Source: Galaxea fascicularis (taxonomy: Eukaryota > Cnidaria > Anthozoa > Scleractinia > Euphylliidae). From it: a stretch of DNA of 64,000 nucleotides. Positions 48,301 through 59,200 of the stretch are shown here, piece after piece. Under the pieces are notes generated by a model. The model was not told the origin of the DNA. It did not search any database and saw only the letters and a list, made by a program, of their open reading frames with translations. The position numbers and the translations under genes were made by a program. Location: NCBI GenBank assembly GCA_948470475.1, contig OX419345.1, positions 17,029,933 through 17,093,932 of the forward strand, in the 5' to 3' direction. The first letter of the stretch is position 1, and each line of letters starts with the position of its first letter.

Positions 48301-51300
48301 TTCTCTCCATGGGAGACATTCCTATGAAGTCTTCGTGAACTGCGAAGTTGTCATCAATCGAGCGAATGCACGCAACTAACTGTTCTTTGTTGGAAATATC
48401 CGCTGTTTCGTCTGTCATGATGGTAAAGAAAGTAGCGTTCTGTATGTTCTCGGATATTTCGTCTTGGCGCCTCAACCAGTCCAGAATGTGGGAGGGTTGC
48501 CTTGGGCATGCAGTTTCAGCAACAGTTTTTAAGTTCCAGTTACCCCTCAAAGGCAAAGTTTGTCTCTCCAAGTATCGTATGTGGCTAAAATCGCCAGCAA
48601 CCCTTTGCGATTTTTCAGTTTTTCTTCGGCGTGCCGACCACTTAAAATCTCGCCGACAACATCAATGACTTCTGCACTGGATACTATAATTTATCAGGAA
48701 TGATTCCTTTAAGAGTTATTGACATCTTGCGATTGTTTCAAACCTCTGGGAGATTAAAGTTTTATTTTCAACCGTTTGACCATAACGCAAGGGTGTTTAA
48801 TTTTGGGTGGGAACTTCGGAGGGGGGGCACGGGTCCCCCGGCCTTTTCCCTTGCTACAGCCCTGTAATAGCAAAAGAATATGTGCCAATACAACGAACGT
48901 ACCACACTTTGAGGTGCTTGAACTATCAGACCACTGATGAAGGCAATGCCAACAGAACTCATACTGCTGCCTTTCATTTGTAGTACACAATGGACATACC
49001 ACCCTGACATTTTTTTTGTTGATTCTTTCTACCATAGAGTTGCATTTAGGACACTCTTGAATACCCATCGCTTTGACCAAATAATTCTTGGCGATTTTTT
49101 TCTCAAATTCCTCAATCTCATCATCTGTTAAAACAGCCAGGCGTCTTATGTCTATATAATCCCATTCCACACCACAATACACAGGGGGCTGGTCTTGGCT
49201 GATATATGGACATAAGAACCGTGACCGGCCTGCGTCCAAGATGCTTCGACAAAACGCAGTGAGAGATTCTGGAGCTGAAAGCAAAACCATGGTTAATTTG
49301 GTGTTTTAGAATTGGTTTTCCCTGTAGAAGTGGTGGTACCTTTTAAGGTTGAAAATGTTGGGGGCCACGCCCACTAATCGAGATTCTGGCACCTTAAGGG
49401 GTTCTTTTCAAAATTTCGACGAGCACCCCATTATTTTATAGGGCGTCCCCCCGGGGATGGGATGACATCACATAAGAAGATAAGATTGATGTGAAGGCAT
49501 GGTATGGTATGGTATGGTATGGTGGGGTAGGGTATGGTATGGCATGGTATGGTGTGGTATGGTATGGTATGAAGTGGTATGGTGTGGAATGGTGTGGTAT
49601 GGTATGGTATGGTGTGGTATGGTGTGGTGTGGTATGGTATGGTATGGTATGGCATGGTATGGTATGGTAGGGTATGGTATGGTAGGGTATGGTATGGTAG
49701 GTATGGAAGGATATGGTATGGTAGGGTATGGTATGGTATGATATGGTATAATAGGGTATGGTGTGGTATGGTATGGTAAGGTATGGTGAGTGAGTGAGTG
49801 AAAACTTTATTTACCCACGGTAATTTTACCAAATAACTTTACAAAAATTATCTGTTCTACCTGAAAGCCGTGTATTATTTAAATTTACATAGAGGTATGG
49901 ATATATATCTAAAAGCTAAACTAAGAAAGATCGCACACAATATAAAACGTAATAATAAAATTGAAATTATGATGGTAGGGTATGGTAGTGTAGGGTATGA
50001 TATGGTATGATATGGTATGGTGTGGTAGGGTAGGGCATGGTATGGTATGGTGGGGTAGGGTATGGCATGGTAGGGTACAGTATGGTATGGTATGGTAAGG
50101 TGGGGTAGGGTAGGGTATGGTATGGTGGGGTATGGTATACTATGGTGGGTAGGGTATGGTATACTATGGTATGGTATTGTAGGGTTTGGTATGGTATGGA
50201 ATGGTAAAATGGGATAGGGTATGGTATGGTATGGTAGGGTAGAGTATGGTATGGTATGGTAGGGTAGAGTATGGTATGTTATGGTATGGTATGAGTATGG
50301 TGTGGTGGGGTAGGGTATGATATAGTAGGGTATGGTATGGTATGGTAGGGTCTGGTATGGTGGGGTATGGTATGGCATGGTATGGTGGGGTATGGTATGG
50401 TATGGTATGGTATGGTGGGGTATGGTATGGCATGGTAGGGTATGGTATGGCATGGTAGGGTATGGTATGGTGGGGTATGGCATGGTAAACTATGGTATGG
50501 TATGATATGGTATGGTATAGTAGGGTATGGTATGGTGGGTAGGGTATGGTATAGTATGGTATGGTATGGTGGGGTAGGGTATGGTATGGTAGGGTAGGAT
50601 GTGGTATGGTATGGTATGGTAGGGTATGGTATGGTATGGTGGTGGTATGGTAGGGTATGGTATGGTGTGGTATGGTAGGGTATGGTATGGTATGGTATGG
50701 TAGGGTATGGTATGGTATGGTGGTGGTATGGTAGGGTATGGTATGGTGGTGGTATGGTAGGGTATGGTATGGTATGGTGGTGGTATGGTAGGGTATGGTA
50801 TGGTGTGGTATGGTAGGGTATGGTATGGTACGGTGGGGTAGGGTATGGTATAGTAGGCTATGGTATAGTGGGTAGGGTATGGTATAGTATGGTATGGTAT
50901 GGTGGGGTATGGTATACTATGGTGGGTAGGGTATGGTATACTATGGTATGGTATGGTAGGGTTTAGTATGGTATGGAATGGTATGGTGGGGTAGGGTATG
51001 GTATAGTAGGGTATGGTATGGTAGGGTAGGGTAGGGTATGGTAGGGTATGGTATGGTAGGGTATGGTAGGGTATTGTATGGTATGGTATGGTGGGGTAGG
51101 GTATGATAGGGTATGGTATGGTATGGTATGGTATGGTGTGGTATGGTGTGGTGGGGTATGGTATGGTATGGTATGGTATGGTATGGTGTGGTATGGTGTG
51201 GTGGGGTATGGTATGGTATGGTATGGTATGGTGGGGTATGGTAGGGTATGGTATGGTATGGTATTGTATGGTATGGTATGGTGTGGTGTGGTGTGGTGGG

Positions 51301-53921
51301 GTATGGTATGGTATGGTATGGTGGGGTATGGTATGGTAAGGTATGGTGGGGTATGGTATGGTATGGTGTGGTATGGTGTGGTGTGGTATGGTATGGTGTG
51401 GTATGGTATGGTATGGTATGGTGGGGTATGGTATGGTGAGGTATGGTGAGGTATGGTAGGGTATGGTATGGTACGGTATGGTATGGTGTGGTGTGGTATG
51501 GTATGGTGTGGTATGGTATGGTATGGTATGGTAGGATAGGGTAGGGTATGGTATGGTATGGTATGGTAGGGTATGGTAGGGTATTGTATGGTATGGTAGG
51601 GTTGAGTAGGGTATGGTATGGTATGGTTGGGTAGGGTATGGAATGGTGTAGTATGGGACGAAGGTCATGGTATGGTTTGTGGTATCACCAGGAGCCCATC
51701 ACTAGGAGCGTACAATTCCCATAATAAGCCTATGTCATGGCATTTTTACAGAGCGATTTATTTCTAGACTATCTTTCCCTTGAAAAAAGGTACATGTGAT
51801 ACTGCATCATCATCATCTTTCTTTTGTTCTAAAGTTTCTTAGCTTTGCAGAGAAACTTTAGAACAAAAGAATGGTCGAGGAAAAGTTTCGCACGAGAGAA
51901 TGGGCTCCTGAGGGAGTCCCATATTCGCGGCAAATGCAATCTAAAAATAAATCGGTCTGTGGAAACGCCGTGACAGGAATATAGGGCAGTTGTACGCTCC
52001 TAGTAATGGGCTCCTGGTATCACTTAACACAATATTGCATAAGAAACCATCTCAGTCATTTTTTCATTTAACCTTACATTACGCTAGCTGCGAACTTTGC
52101 AAAATTTTTTTACTTATAGCATGCCCGCAAGGCATCTTGGCTCTTTTGTTTTCTGGGTCATCGTCCCATGTGATCATATCCGGGGCATCAGACAGCTCCA
52201 CTGCATCATCCAGTACTTTCTCAGGAGGAATGCTTGTAAGCTCGCTTGACCCACCATGTAGACGAAGGATTAGGAACACATTCGACTCATTCTGCATGCC
52301 GTAGTCCGACAGGCGTTTTCCAATCTCCAGTTGCTTTGTTGTGTACACGCCACGCATAACATCCACTGGTATGCCATTCCTGTTTGAGAGCATTGTGAAG
52401 AATTCCTTTACTGTTGCATCCTGAAAGAAAGGGTCATAATGAGTCAATAACGAGGGATGGGTAATGAGTTTTGGTGGTGAAAAACAAAAGGGGATACTTG
52501 AAGCTCTCAGTTCAGCGAGGTTTTAACATGTCTTAAGCTGCTTAAGGTGGGGGTAAACCCGAATTTGAGTGGAATTTTAAGGAGTTTAAAGACGGGATTG
52601 TAATGACAAAATGTTTTCAGGAAACACCACCAGACAGTTGAGACCCCACAAGGGCACTGCAGGTTGCTTGGGAACTGTTTTCGTGTCATCCACTAATTTC
52701 TTACTTCAAATTCCAATTTTAACCATTCATTAAATCTTCAATATTTCCCATTTTCCTAAATTTAACTAATCCTTTGAAAAAAATTATCTCTTCCCAAATA
52801 TACCCAAAAATCACCAAAAAATTCCCAAAATATCCCACAACATAGCTTCGTGGGATAAGCATAGGGATTTTTAATTGCTTGAAACGCGAACGAGATATCA
52901 ACGTTAAATCCATGTGAAGCAACTAAATAAATGTTTAGGTTAACTCCCGCCTTAAAGGGCAGGAGAAATGTGCACCTCCACCGTTGACGCGACTCCACAG
53001 GTGTTATTGCATCGACATCGCTGTCTAAAATGGTCGATCATGTCAACTTGAAGTCAAATTGACAGACCCGGAAGCAGAATACCAATTCCGCTCTCAGTAT
53101 GGCTCCGTTGCTAATGATCAAGTGAAAACTAGATATTGTTTTGGTTTCGCACTCTACTTAGAGGGCCTGAGAACTAGCATTGTGATTGGTTGGTTCTTCC
53201 GCTTCTGCTTCAGACTCCCAAAATAAATTAGAAGAAAATGGAAACGTTCTTATTTTTCCGACCCTGATTCCGTAGAGTTTAAGACTCCGCTTACTACTTT
53301 GATTTTCGAATTTCCCTAGGTTGTAAGCGCTTTGACGACTGACAGCTAGAGCTCCGCGTTTAGAGAGAGCCGGATGTCATCTGGCCTAGGACTGAGTCCT
53401 GCTAGGTCCCTGTTCGAACAAAGCGCATGTTAAGAAGAAAACTATGAACTTTCCTTTGAAAGTATTCGCTAAGAAACGTTCAAAGTTGTGGTGAGGGCTC
53501 TTTGAGAGCTTACTCTTATTCGGTTTACTTTTGTACAAAAAATACAGTTACGTGATAGGATGAGACATTGTTAGTCATCAAACGGCAAAAACCCGAAAAT
53601 TATAAAACTTAAAATGCAGTAAGCTGGTCTTATTTTTTTTGTGAAACGTAATTTCTTAAGGTTAAGCTACTTTCAAATCAAATTTCAACGGAACAGGAAA
53701 ACAGAGCCTGGCTGTGAGTTGTGCAACTCCTGGGTGCAACTCGGAAACTACCAGTTGATGTAGGAACAGACAATTCACACCGATTACTTCCGCATCGATG
53801 TTGTTCAAGAAAGTACAACACGAGTTATATTGAACCAGAAACTCACCTTGTGAATGTTGATTGTGGTAATACCGCCCTGTAGGCCATGCACGAACACTTG
53901 AATTTGTCCACCAGGTGCCAT
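42317..53921 (-). CDS. RBR-type E3 ubiquitin ligase with N-terminal ubiquitin-like domain
   Basis: Four exons with agreeing phases: 53921-53847, 52420-52114, 49274-48903 and 42600-42317 (stop TAA), giving 345 aa. Residues 1-83 form a ubiquitin-like fold (QIQVFVHGLQGG to FLILRLHGGS, split by intron 1). A RING1-like segment follows (MPCGHA at 121-126, FCRS, FLCPY) that appears to lack the usual first Cys pair. Next comes the IBR (CPKC 202-205, CPLC 221-224, CWHC 235-238), then RING2 (CLNC 286-289; catalytic Cys299 in VRDCKHMHC; FCFIC). RBR ligases take ubiquitin from an E2 onto the RING2 cysteine before transfer. The Ubl-RING1-IBR-RING2 order recalls parkin, but the protein is shorter, has no RING0, and is probably an invertebrate branch. 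Introns 2 and 3 hold kilobases of repeats and transposons, so expression should be verified. Confidence 0.85.
42601..43046. other. Intron 3 of the RBR gene, proximal part
   Basis: Unique-looking, non-coding sequence between RBR exon 4 and the left end of the hAT insertion. Confidence 0.5.
43217..43760 (-). pseudogene. hAT transposase C-terminal half (broken)
   Basis: Two overlapping frames encode KHTDNLSRALQ, RNEAAFDLFWERLPKK and the hAT dimerisation block with NSATNAVSERSFSVLKRIK and ending at a stop at 43217. A frameshift near 43495 separates them. Confidence 0.8.
44520..45613 (+). repeat. Foldback left arm: GTTACC-core 7-8 bp tandem repeats
   Basis: Units of the form GTTACC plus one or two variable bases before TG/CC (for example CTGTTACC, CCGTTACC, TTGTTACC, GTGTTACC) repeat over 1.1 kb. 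Periodicity mixes 7 and 8 bp. The long frames reading LPCYLLPVT-type peptides are translation of the repeat. Confidence 0.9.
45614..46019. other. Unique loop of the foldback element
   Basis: Contains a C/T-rich tract (about 45765-45805) and no coding frame longer than about 65 codons. Confidence 0.6.
46020..47345 (-). repeat. Foldback right arm: inverted GGTAAC-core tandem repeats
   Basis: Reverse-complement of the left-arm repeat: GGTAACA, GGGTAACA and GGTAACAGG units over 1.3 kb. The ORFs over it are artefacts of the repeat. Confidence 0.9.
47837..48660 (-). pseudogene. hAT transposase N-terminal half (broken)
   Basis: Frames with LPLRGNWNLKTVAETA, ILDWLRRQDEISENIQNATF, TIMTDETADISN and HHCYGHALNLAVAEVKRI are separated by lost sequence and stops. 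Same strand as the C-terminal half at 43217-43760. Confidence 0.8.
49498..49786 (+). repeat. ATGGT pentanucleotide array, block 1
   Basis: About 58 pentamers of the form NNGGT, mostly ATGGT with GTGGT, GGGGT, AGGGT and ACGGT-type variants. Non-coding; in RBR intron 2. Confidence 0.95.
49787..49972 (-). mobile_element. Spacer between pentamer blocks, possibly a LINE 3' end
   Basis: Non-repetitive 186 bp that on the plus strand begins GAGTGAGTGAGTGAAAACTT then TATTTACCCACGG. On the minus strand this gives AATAAAG followed by a CTCACTCACTCAC tail, the look of a short retroelement 3' end. Family not determined. Confidence 0.35.
49973..51668 (+). repeat. ATGGT pentanucleotide array, block 2 (1.7 kb)
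   Basis: About 340 pentamers with an almost invariant GGT at positions 3-5 and two variable positions. A few TTGTA, AATGG and GGTTT breaks. The minus-strand frames rich in Pro-Tyr-His-Thr are repeat translation. It fills most of RBR intron 2. Confidence 0.95.
51689..52016. mobile_element. 328-bp hAT-like MITE with 7-8 bp target duplication
   Basis: Begins CAGGAGCCCATCACTAGGAG and ends CTCCTAGTAATGGGCTCCTG. Flanked by GTATCAC on both sides (51682-51688 and 52017-52023; 8 bp if one terminal G is shared). Inner arms also pair (CGATTTATTTCTAGA, and the hairpin TTTTGTTCTAAAGTTTCT). In RBR intron 2, abutting the pentamer array. Confidence 0.8.
52540..52925 (+). repeat. Dispersed repeat, copy 2 (uninterrupted)
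   Basis: Partner of 5262-5867. It has GGCACTGCAGGTTGCTTGGG where copy 1 carries the 231-bp insertion. In RBR intron 1. Confidence 0.8.
52926..53846. other. RBR intron 1, remainder
   Basis: No coding exon or clear repeat seen. Confidence 0.4.
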
Positions 53922-56209
53922 CGATCAAAGCGAAACTGTGCAGATGGAAAATATTTACTAGACATTCACACTTCAAACGAAAATATGTCACGCCTCAAAC
54001 GCACAGCAAAAGGCAGTTCAGTAAATCCAATTGGTTACGAAGCCTTACCTTTCGAAGCTCACACTGCAGTTAGTGACCAAAGATCGGTTAAGGACTTCAG
54101 GTACTGCAGTAATTTAGGGCGAGAGCACTGTTTTAATGATGCCCCGAGAAAGACAATGTGACGTCACCGGACGGGAAATTTCCCCGTTACGATTGTGCCA
54201 CCACTTTTCACTGTTGGACGAATGTAATCGACCAACAGGTTCAAAATATTATGGAATAGATCACTGTTTAGATTTTGTTTAAAAAAAATCACGGCTCAAG
54301 CTGTTTTAAAGCATAATTTGTTCAACATTTCATTTCCTTTGAACTGAATTTTGTCTCGACAAGTCTTTCAAGACAGCAAGGGGATTTCCCCTATAAATTC
54401 GAAAGTGCGCTGGCTCTCCATTGTTTGTGCTCTCCATATATATATATATATAAACAGCAAGGTTTGCTAGACGGGCTTATCATAATTAAGTGCTACTGAA
54501 CTAAGCGTATGTCGAAAAATGCTTTGAGTAAAACTTGATAGGATGATGTCATTTTCAGGAATTCATCCATGTGGTTCTGCACTAAAAAAGCAAAGAAAGC
54601 AAAGGAGGGGTTTTTCCCTAGGGAGTTTCCCTGCAGCTTCGATATATACCAAGAAAAACTTTATAGTAAAACAATACCATGGGCTACTTGGCAAGGATAG
54701 TGTGGCGCCAGTGATTCACAAAATAACTTTGTGGCGCCAAAGCCACTTCCCCTCCTAATAAGTCCCTTTCGGATCTTTCCTAAGAGTTAATTTTTGTTCC
54801 ATGTCCATTCCTCTTTCTATAGCTTTCTTGTCTTGTTACATAATTCAATATGGTCAATTCTTACGGGCCCTCAGAGGCAATGAACCAAATTTTCTAAATA
54901 ACCCGACAGCCCTATCCCTAAGATTGCGTGACTAAAGCTTGTACACATCATATCAGCGGGAACTTCCCTTGGGGTTTTTCCCAGAAACAAATCAGTTTGA
55001 CGTCGCTTTTGTTATTCATACCTGTTGGGGTAAAGAATGATTGAGCGCTATCACGATCTCGTTGTTGCATTTTGAACGGATAAAATGAGCTTACGAAGGG
55101 ATTTAATTTCGAGGTAAGACTTTCATTTTTCGCTATATCATTTCTTCTTGTAGCAGACACTGGTGAATTTAAAAAAAGAATGGAATCGGATCTCATTCCC
55201 CCGTCAGATGACATTGAAACAGCAATGAAGCCATTTCCAGGATGAAATGGAATCGGTGAATTGATGAAATCTTTGTAGACGAAATGGTGGAAGTTTACCC
55301 TTGCTTTCCTCTCGGTAAAGAGTATGCCCCTAAAGTGCACATTGAGCGATCACTTCAGTATATTTGCACTTGAGGTTATGATGAGTTAATGTGGTTGTTC
55401 CTGGTTTACGAAAGAGAGCTGGAGAATTTCTGATCATAGGTGCTACTGTAGATTGCGACTGTACACTTACAAGAACAGTTAATTCCCTTCCTGCGCATCC
55501 TTTGTTGGTCCTGCCTTCGATTGGCGCTTTTTATATACAAGGTGGAATCCTGCTCAGTGATCTTTTCCTGAGGAACATTCATACTGGGAATAACGTTTCT
55601 GTATTCGGTGCATTTTTCTGCGGCGTGCGGTGCATCCAAATATGAAGCGGCGGAAATGTAGGGCGCAGGTTTTGCATTATTTGTGTTATTCTGCTTATTC
55701 TTATTCGAATTTAGACATAAGAAAAAAAGCGCATATCTGAAAACGAAATTCTCATGGCGGAAGTCACCTGAGAACAGCACCCAGAATACACTGGACCGAG
55801 CTCTTGAACCTGTCTTCCGGTGCTACGGACCGCAAGCGATTTTCCCGCCTAAAACTTTCCGGGTAAACCACGTTCTGTTCATTCCGTTCATTCTGTTGTC
55901 GGGAGTAGAAATGAGTTTGCTATTTTCTTAAAAGTTTGCATTCTTCGTTAACAACCAGAATAACAACCAGCGAACAATCTGTAGCGTCCGACTATATCTC
56001 GGTTTTCACCAAGGTCCCTAGTGACAAGTCCGGCTGCACCGCAGGCTAACAATCTGTGGTGTCGACATTATTACAAAATAGAGGCTAACTAAGGTTGGGG
56101 ATCAAAGAATAACTAACACTACCGAAAAACGTATCTCAAATATAGTATCCGCTTTACTTTTCCTACTTCCTGTATGTCTAGTAAAACTGGGATGAGTTTG
56201 TTTTCCACA
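53922..56209. other. Intergenic between RBR and amine oxidase genes
   Basis: Holds the RBR promoter side and the oxidase 3' side. There is a short (TA)n at about 54437-54452. The minus frames 54948-55340 and 55406-55780 have no motif or splice support. Confidence 0.4.
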
Positions 56210-59200
56210 CTAGAAGCACATGTTGAAAACGAGAAGCCAGGCGAACAGACTGGCGGGCCAGGTTGCCACCTGGGAAGCCTTGCTCTTGCAGTCCTTTATG
56301 ATCACTGGTAGTCCTGTGGAAGGTTGGTATGCCTCACACTTCTCTCCCTTGATACAACTGGCTATCTCATTGGCTTTGTCGAGTCCACTGTAGTACGCCC
56401 CTTGTATGAAGCCGTACCAATCTGCATGGGTAGCCTCACCGGCGAAAAACAAATTCTTTAGTCGGCCAGCCATGTTGGCGAATACCGACGAATCTGTTCC
56501 TACCACTGGATCTGTCCAGGATCCCAGCATGTATGGGTTTCTTGACCATTTACTTACTACTATTTCTTTTAAGAGAGAGAAGAAAAAATATTAAAATTAC
56601 ATTAACAGCCAATCCATCGATCACTCGGCCAACCAACCATCCAGCAAACCACTGAACCAATGAATGAGCTCTGGCCAGCCAAATAGTCAACCGACCGACA
56701 AAACAACAATGACACATGATACGTGGCGGTACAACACAACCACTTGCCACGTGACCAAATTGACACCTGAGCCAGCTCTATACGGACATAACGTATGATT
56801 GAAAGCTCCTTTTCTAGTAAGCAGATCGTTGAGCTTAGATTGGTTATTTTAAAAACGATAGCACCTGCACATGTATTAAGCGCCTTGACCAACTTAAAGA
56901 GGTGGCAATAACATGTAAGAAATAACTACCTGTAGCATTAGTTATGTTTGACCCATATATGTCCCTCAGAACTTGCATCACTTCTTCCATTGTTCTGCTA
57001 TCATCCTGCAACTCCACCCTCAATGCTTGATCTCCTGTCACCCCGGCAAACAGAGACGTTGATCCAGGAAAAAACCCAGATCGATCGAGGTCAAAGAAGG
57101 CTGGGTAGTTCTGGGAAGGGGTCGGCAATGAAACATGCAAGATCCACTCTTTATCATCCCAAAAATCGCTAGGAAACTTAAGAAAAATCTTCGTGAGGTG
57201 CACTGGTTTCAAGCGATAGATGGCTTCTTTCTTCCAATCTGGCAAAGGAGGGTCGAACTGCACTGAGTCACTGTTCAAAACCCCGGAACCGAACGTGCAC
57301 AGAGCGTAGTCTGCAGAGAAGGTTTCGCCACCGGCTATAGTCACTTCAACACCGTCACCGTCGTACTTAATCGTGGACACAGTTTTGTTCAGTAATATTT
57401 TTTCTGGAAAACTGGAATAAAAATCTTTAAAAAGAGTCCAAATTCCTCTTTGGTCGGTGATGAATATGTCCTCCGCTGGGGAACCCATGTTGTTCAAAGA
57501 TGTCAAGTACTCGTTGTCACCATAATCAAAATCAATGTCAAACCAAGACAGGACTTTTTTCAGAGGGGTATTAGATCTCCACCCCAGTATGTCTAGTCCA
57601 GTGGATGCGGGCATATCTCTAGGTGGGATGTCTTCTTCTGCTCGTTTCTCTCCCATCTCAAACAGTTCCTTTCGTTTCTTGACCCATTCTGTAAAGACGT
57701 CCATGTCTGCTTGTTCACCTGCTCCATGGTTGTTCAGATTTCTAGAACGAAGACAAAGACAATGACTCAGGTTGACGAAAACCATTCCCTTAAAAAATGG
57801 AAGTTGTAGCGATTGTCAAGCAGTCAAGGAACACAAGAATTAGGGCTAACATCTGTCTCTGAGCTACACGCCATGATTGTCAGGTCACTATATTTTGGAA
57901 AGATCACGTAATGAAAGCCCAAGTGATCTGTAATGTAATTAGATGAGTTTAGGCCGTTGCAAGGCTCAACTAACCTAATTATCAAGTGGTGGAACAGAGA
58001 ATTAACTCTGAAGTGTAAATCAAAGTGCTAATAGAAGCCCATGAAAAACCCACTGGGCGTTAGCCCTAGTAAAGGGTATCAGGGAACCACACGAGGCAAA
58101 GAAAAATTCTTATGACCTCGGTGGGAATCGAACCCACGACCCCCGGATTAGATCTACCGTTGCTCTGCCGACTAAGGTACGAGGTCGGACAGAGAAAGTC
58201 GGGGACTAATTGGTCTTACTGAAATTAAACAGAAAATTGGTGAATCTCCTATATCGAACACTGACTTATATGGATATCAGTTTCTCTCACAACCAAGCCT
58301 TTCCAATGCTGGGGGAGTTGCTTTCTACATAAATAATAACTTAAATTTTAGCATAAGACCTGAATTTACAACCACTACTGATGATTTTGAAGCTTTATGG
58401 ATTGAAGTGCATAATAATTGTCATTCAAATTTATTGTGTGGAATCATTTATAGGCATCCAAATGGTGACTTAAAACGGTTTATTGATTATTTGAACTCCA
58501 CAGTTGATAGAATTAATCAAGAAAACAAAACTTGTATAATCATGGGAGACTTTAACATAGATCTTTTAAAACTAGAATCACACTCAGCAACTGATAGTTT
58601 CCTTAATACTCTGGGTTCACACTTTTTCCAGCCCTATATATTACAGCCAACAAGAATCACAGATCATTCAGCAACTTTGATTGATAATATTTTTTTCAAT
58701 TCAATCGAGCACTTTACAATCAGTGGTAATATAGTGCATGATCTCACTGATCACCTTCCTAACTTTATAATTTTTAATAAATTTTCAACACTTCCTTGTA
58801 ATGTCAAAATATTCAAAAGAGATTACTCAGAATTTGATCAGCAGGCCTTAGTCATTGACATTCAATTAATTGACTGGGAAACAGTTTTTGGATCCACAGC
58901 CAGTGCATGCAATATGTTTAAATCATTTTACTCAAAAATTTCTAGCATAATAGATAAACATATACCAGTCAAACAATTATCTAGGAGGGAATTGAAGCTT
59001 AAATCAAAACCATGAATATATAATGCTCTACGAAAGTCTATTCAGATTAAAAATAATTATTACCAAAAATACCTTAAGACAAAATCTACCTATTACCATA
59101 CAAAATTTAAGCTATACAGGAATAAATTAAACCACCTTCTAAAAATAAGCAAAAAACAATATTATAGTAAATATTTTTTTCAAAACATTAAGGATGGCAA

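Larger units (their letters stand above)
43047..48864 (-). mobile_element. Degenerate hAT transposon in RBR intron 3, split by nested insertions
   Basis: Ends are CAGGGCCGTAGCAAG (43047-43061) and CTTGCTACAGCCCTG (48850-48864), a 15-bp TIR with one mismatch. The interior carries broken pieces of a hAT transposase of the ZMYM1/DUF4371-like group on the minus strand. These are FFTIMTDETADISNKEQLV (48571-48254), YGHALNLAV and CPTRWTVRGDSLVVV (48100-47837), LKHTDNLSRALQDSSMSAAQ (about 43760-43650) and the C-terminal dimerisation segment NAVSERSFSVLKRIKTYLR (about 43470-43415). Frameshifts and stops break the frame. Without the nested insertion at 43770-47745 the element would be about 1.8 kb. Target duplications are no longer clear. 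Its right end lies only 38 bp from the donor of RBR exon 3. Confidence 0.85.

Noticed and set aside
49431..51668. Long minus frames of Pro-Tyr-His-Thr-Ile and plus frames of Val-Trp-Tyr-Gly-Met
   Set aside because: Both strands of the ATGGT array are stop-poor. Unit-by-unit repetition shows they are not genes.
54948..55340. 130-codon minus-strand frame
   Set aside because: No recognisable motif, biased composition or splice context.
58114..58186. Functional tRNA gene on the minus strand
   Set aside because: The acceptor stem pairs well, but the anticodon arm does not fold cleanly and a SINE body continues downstream.
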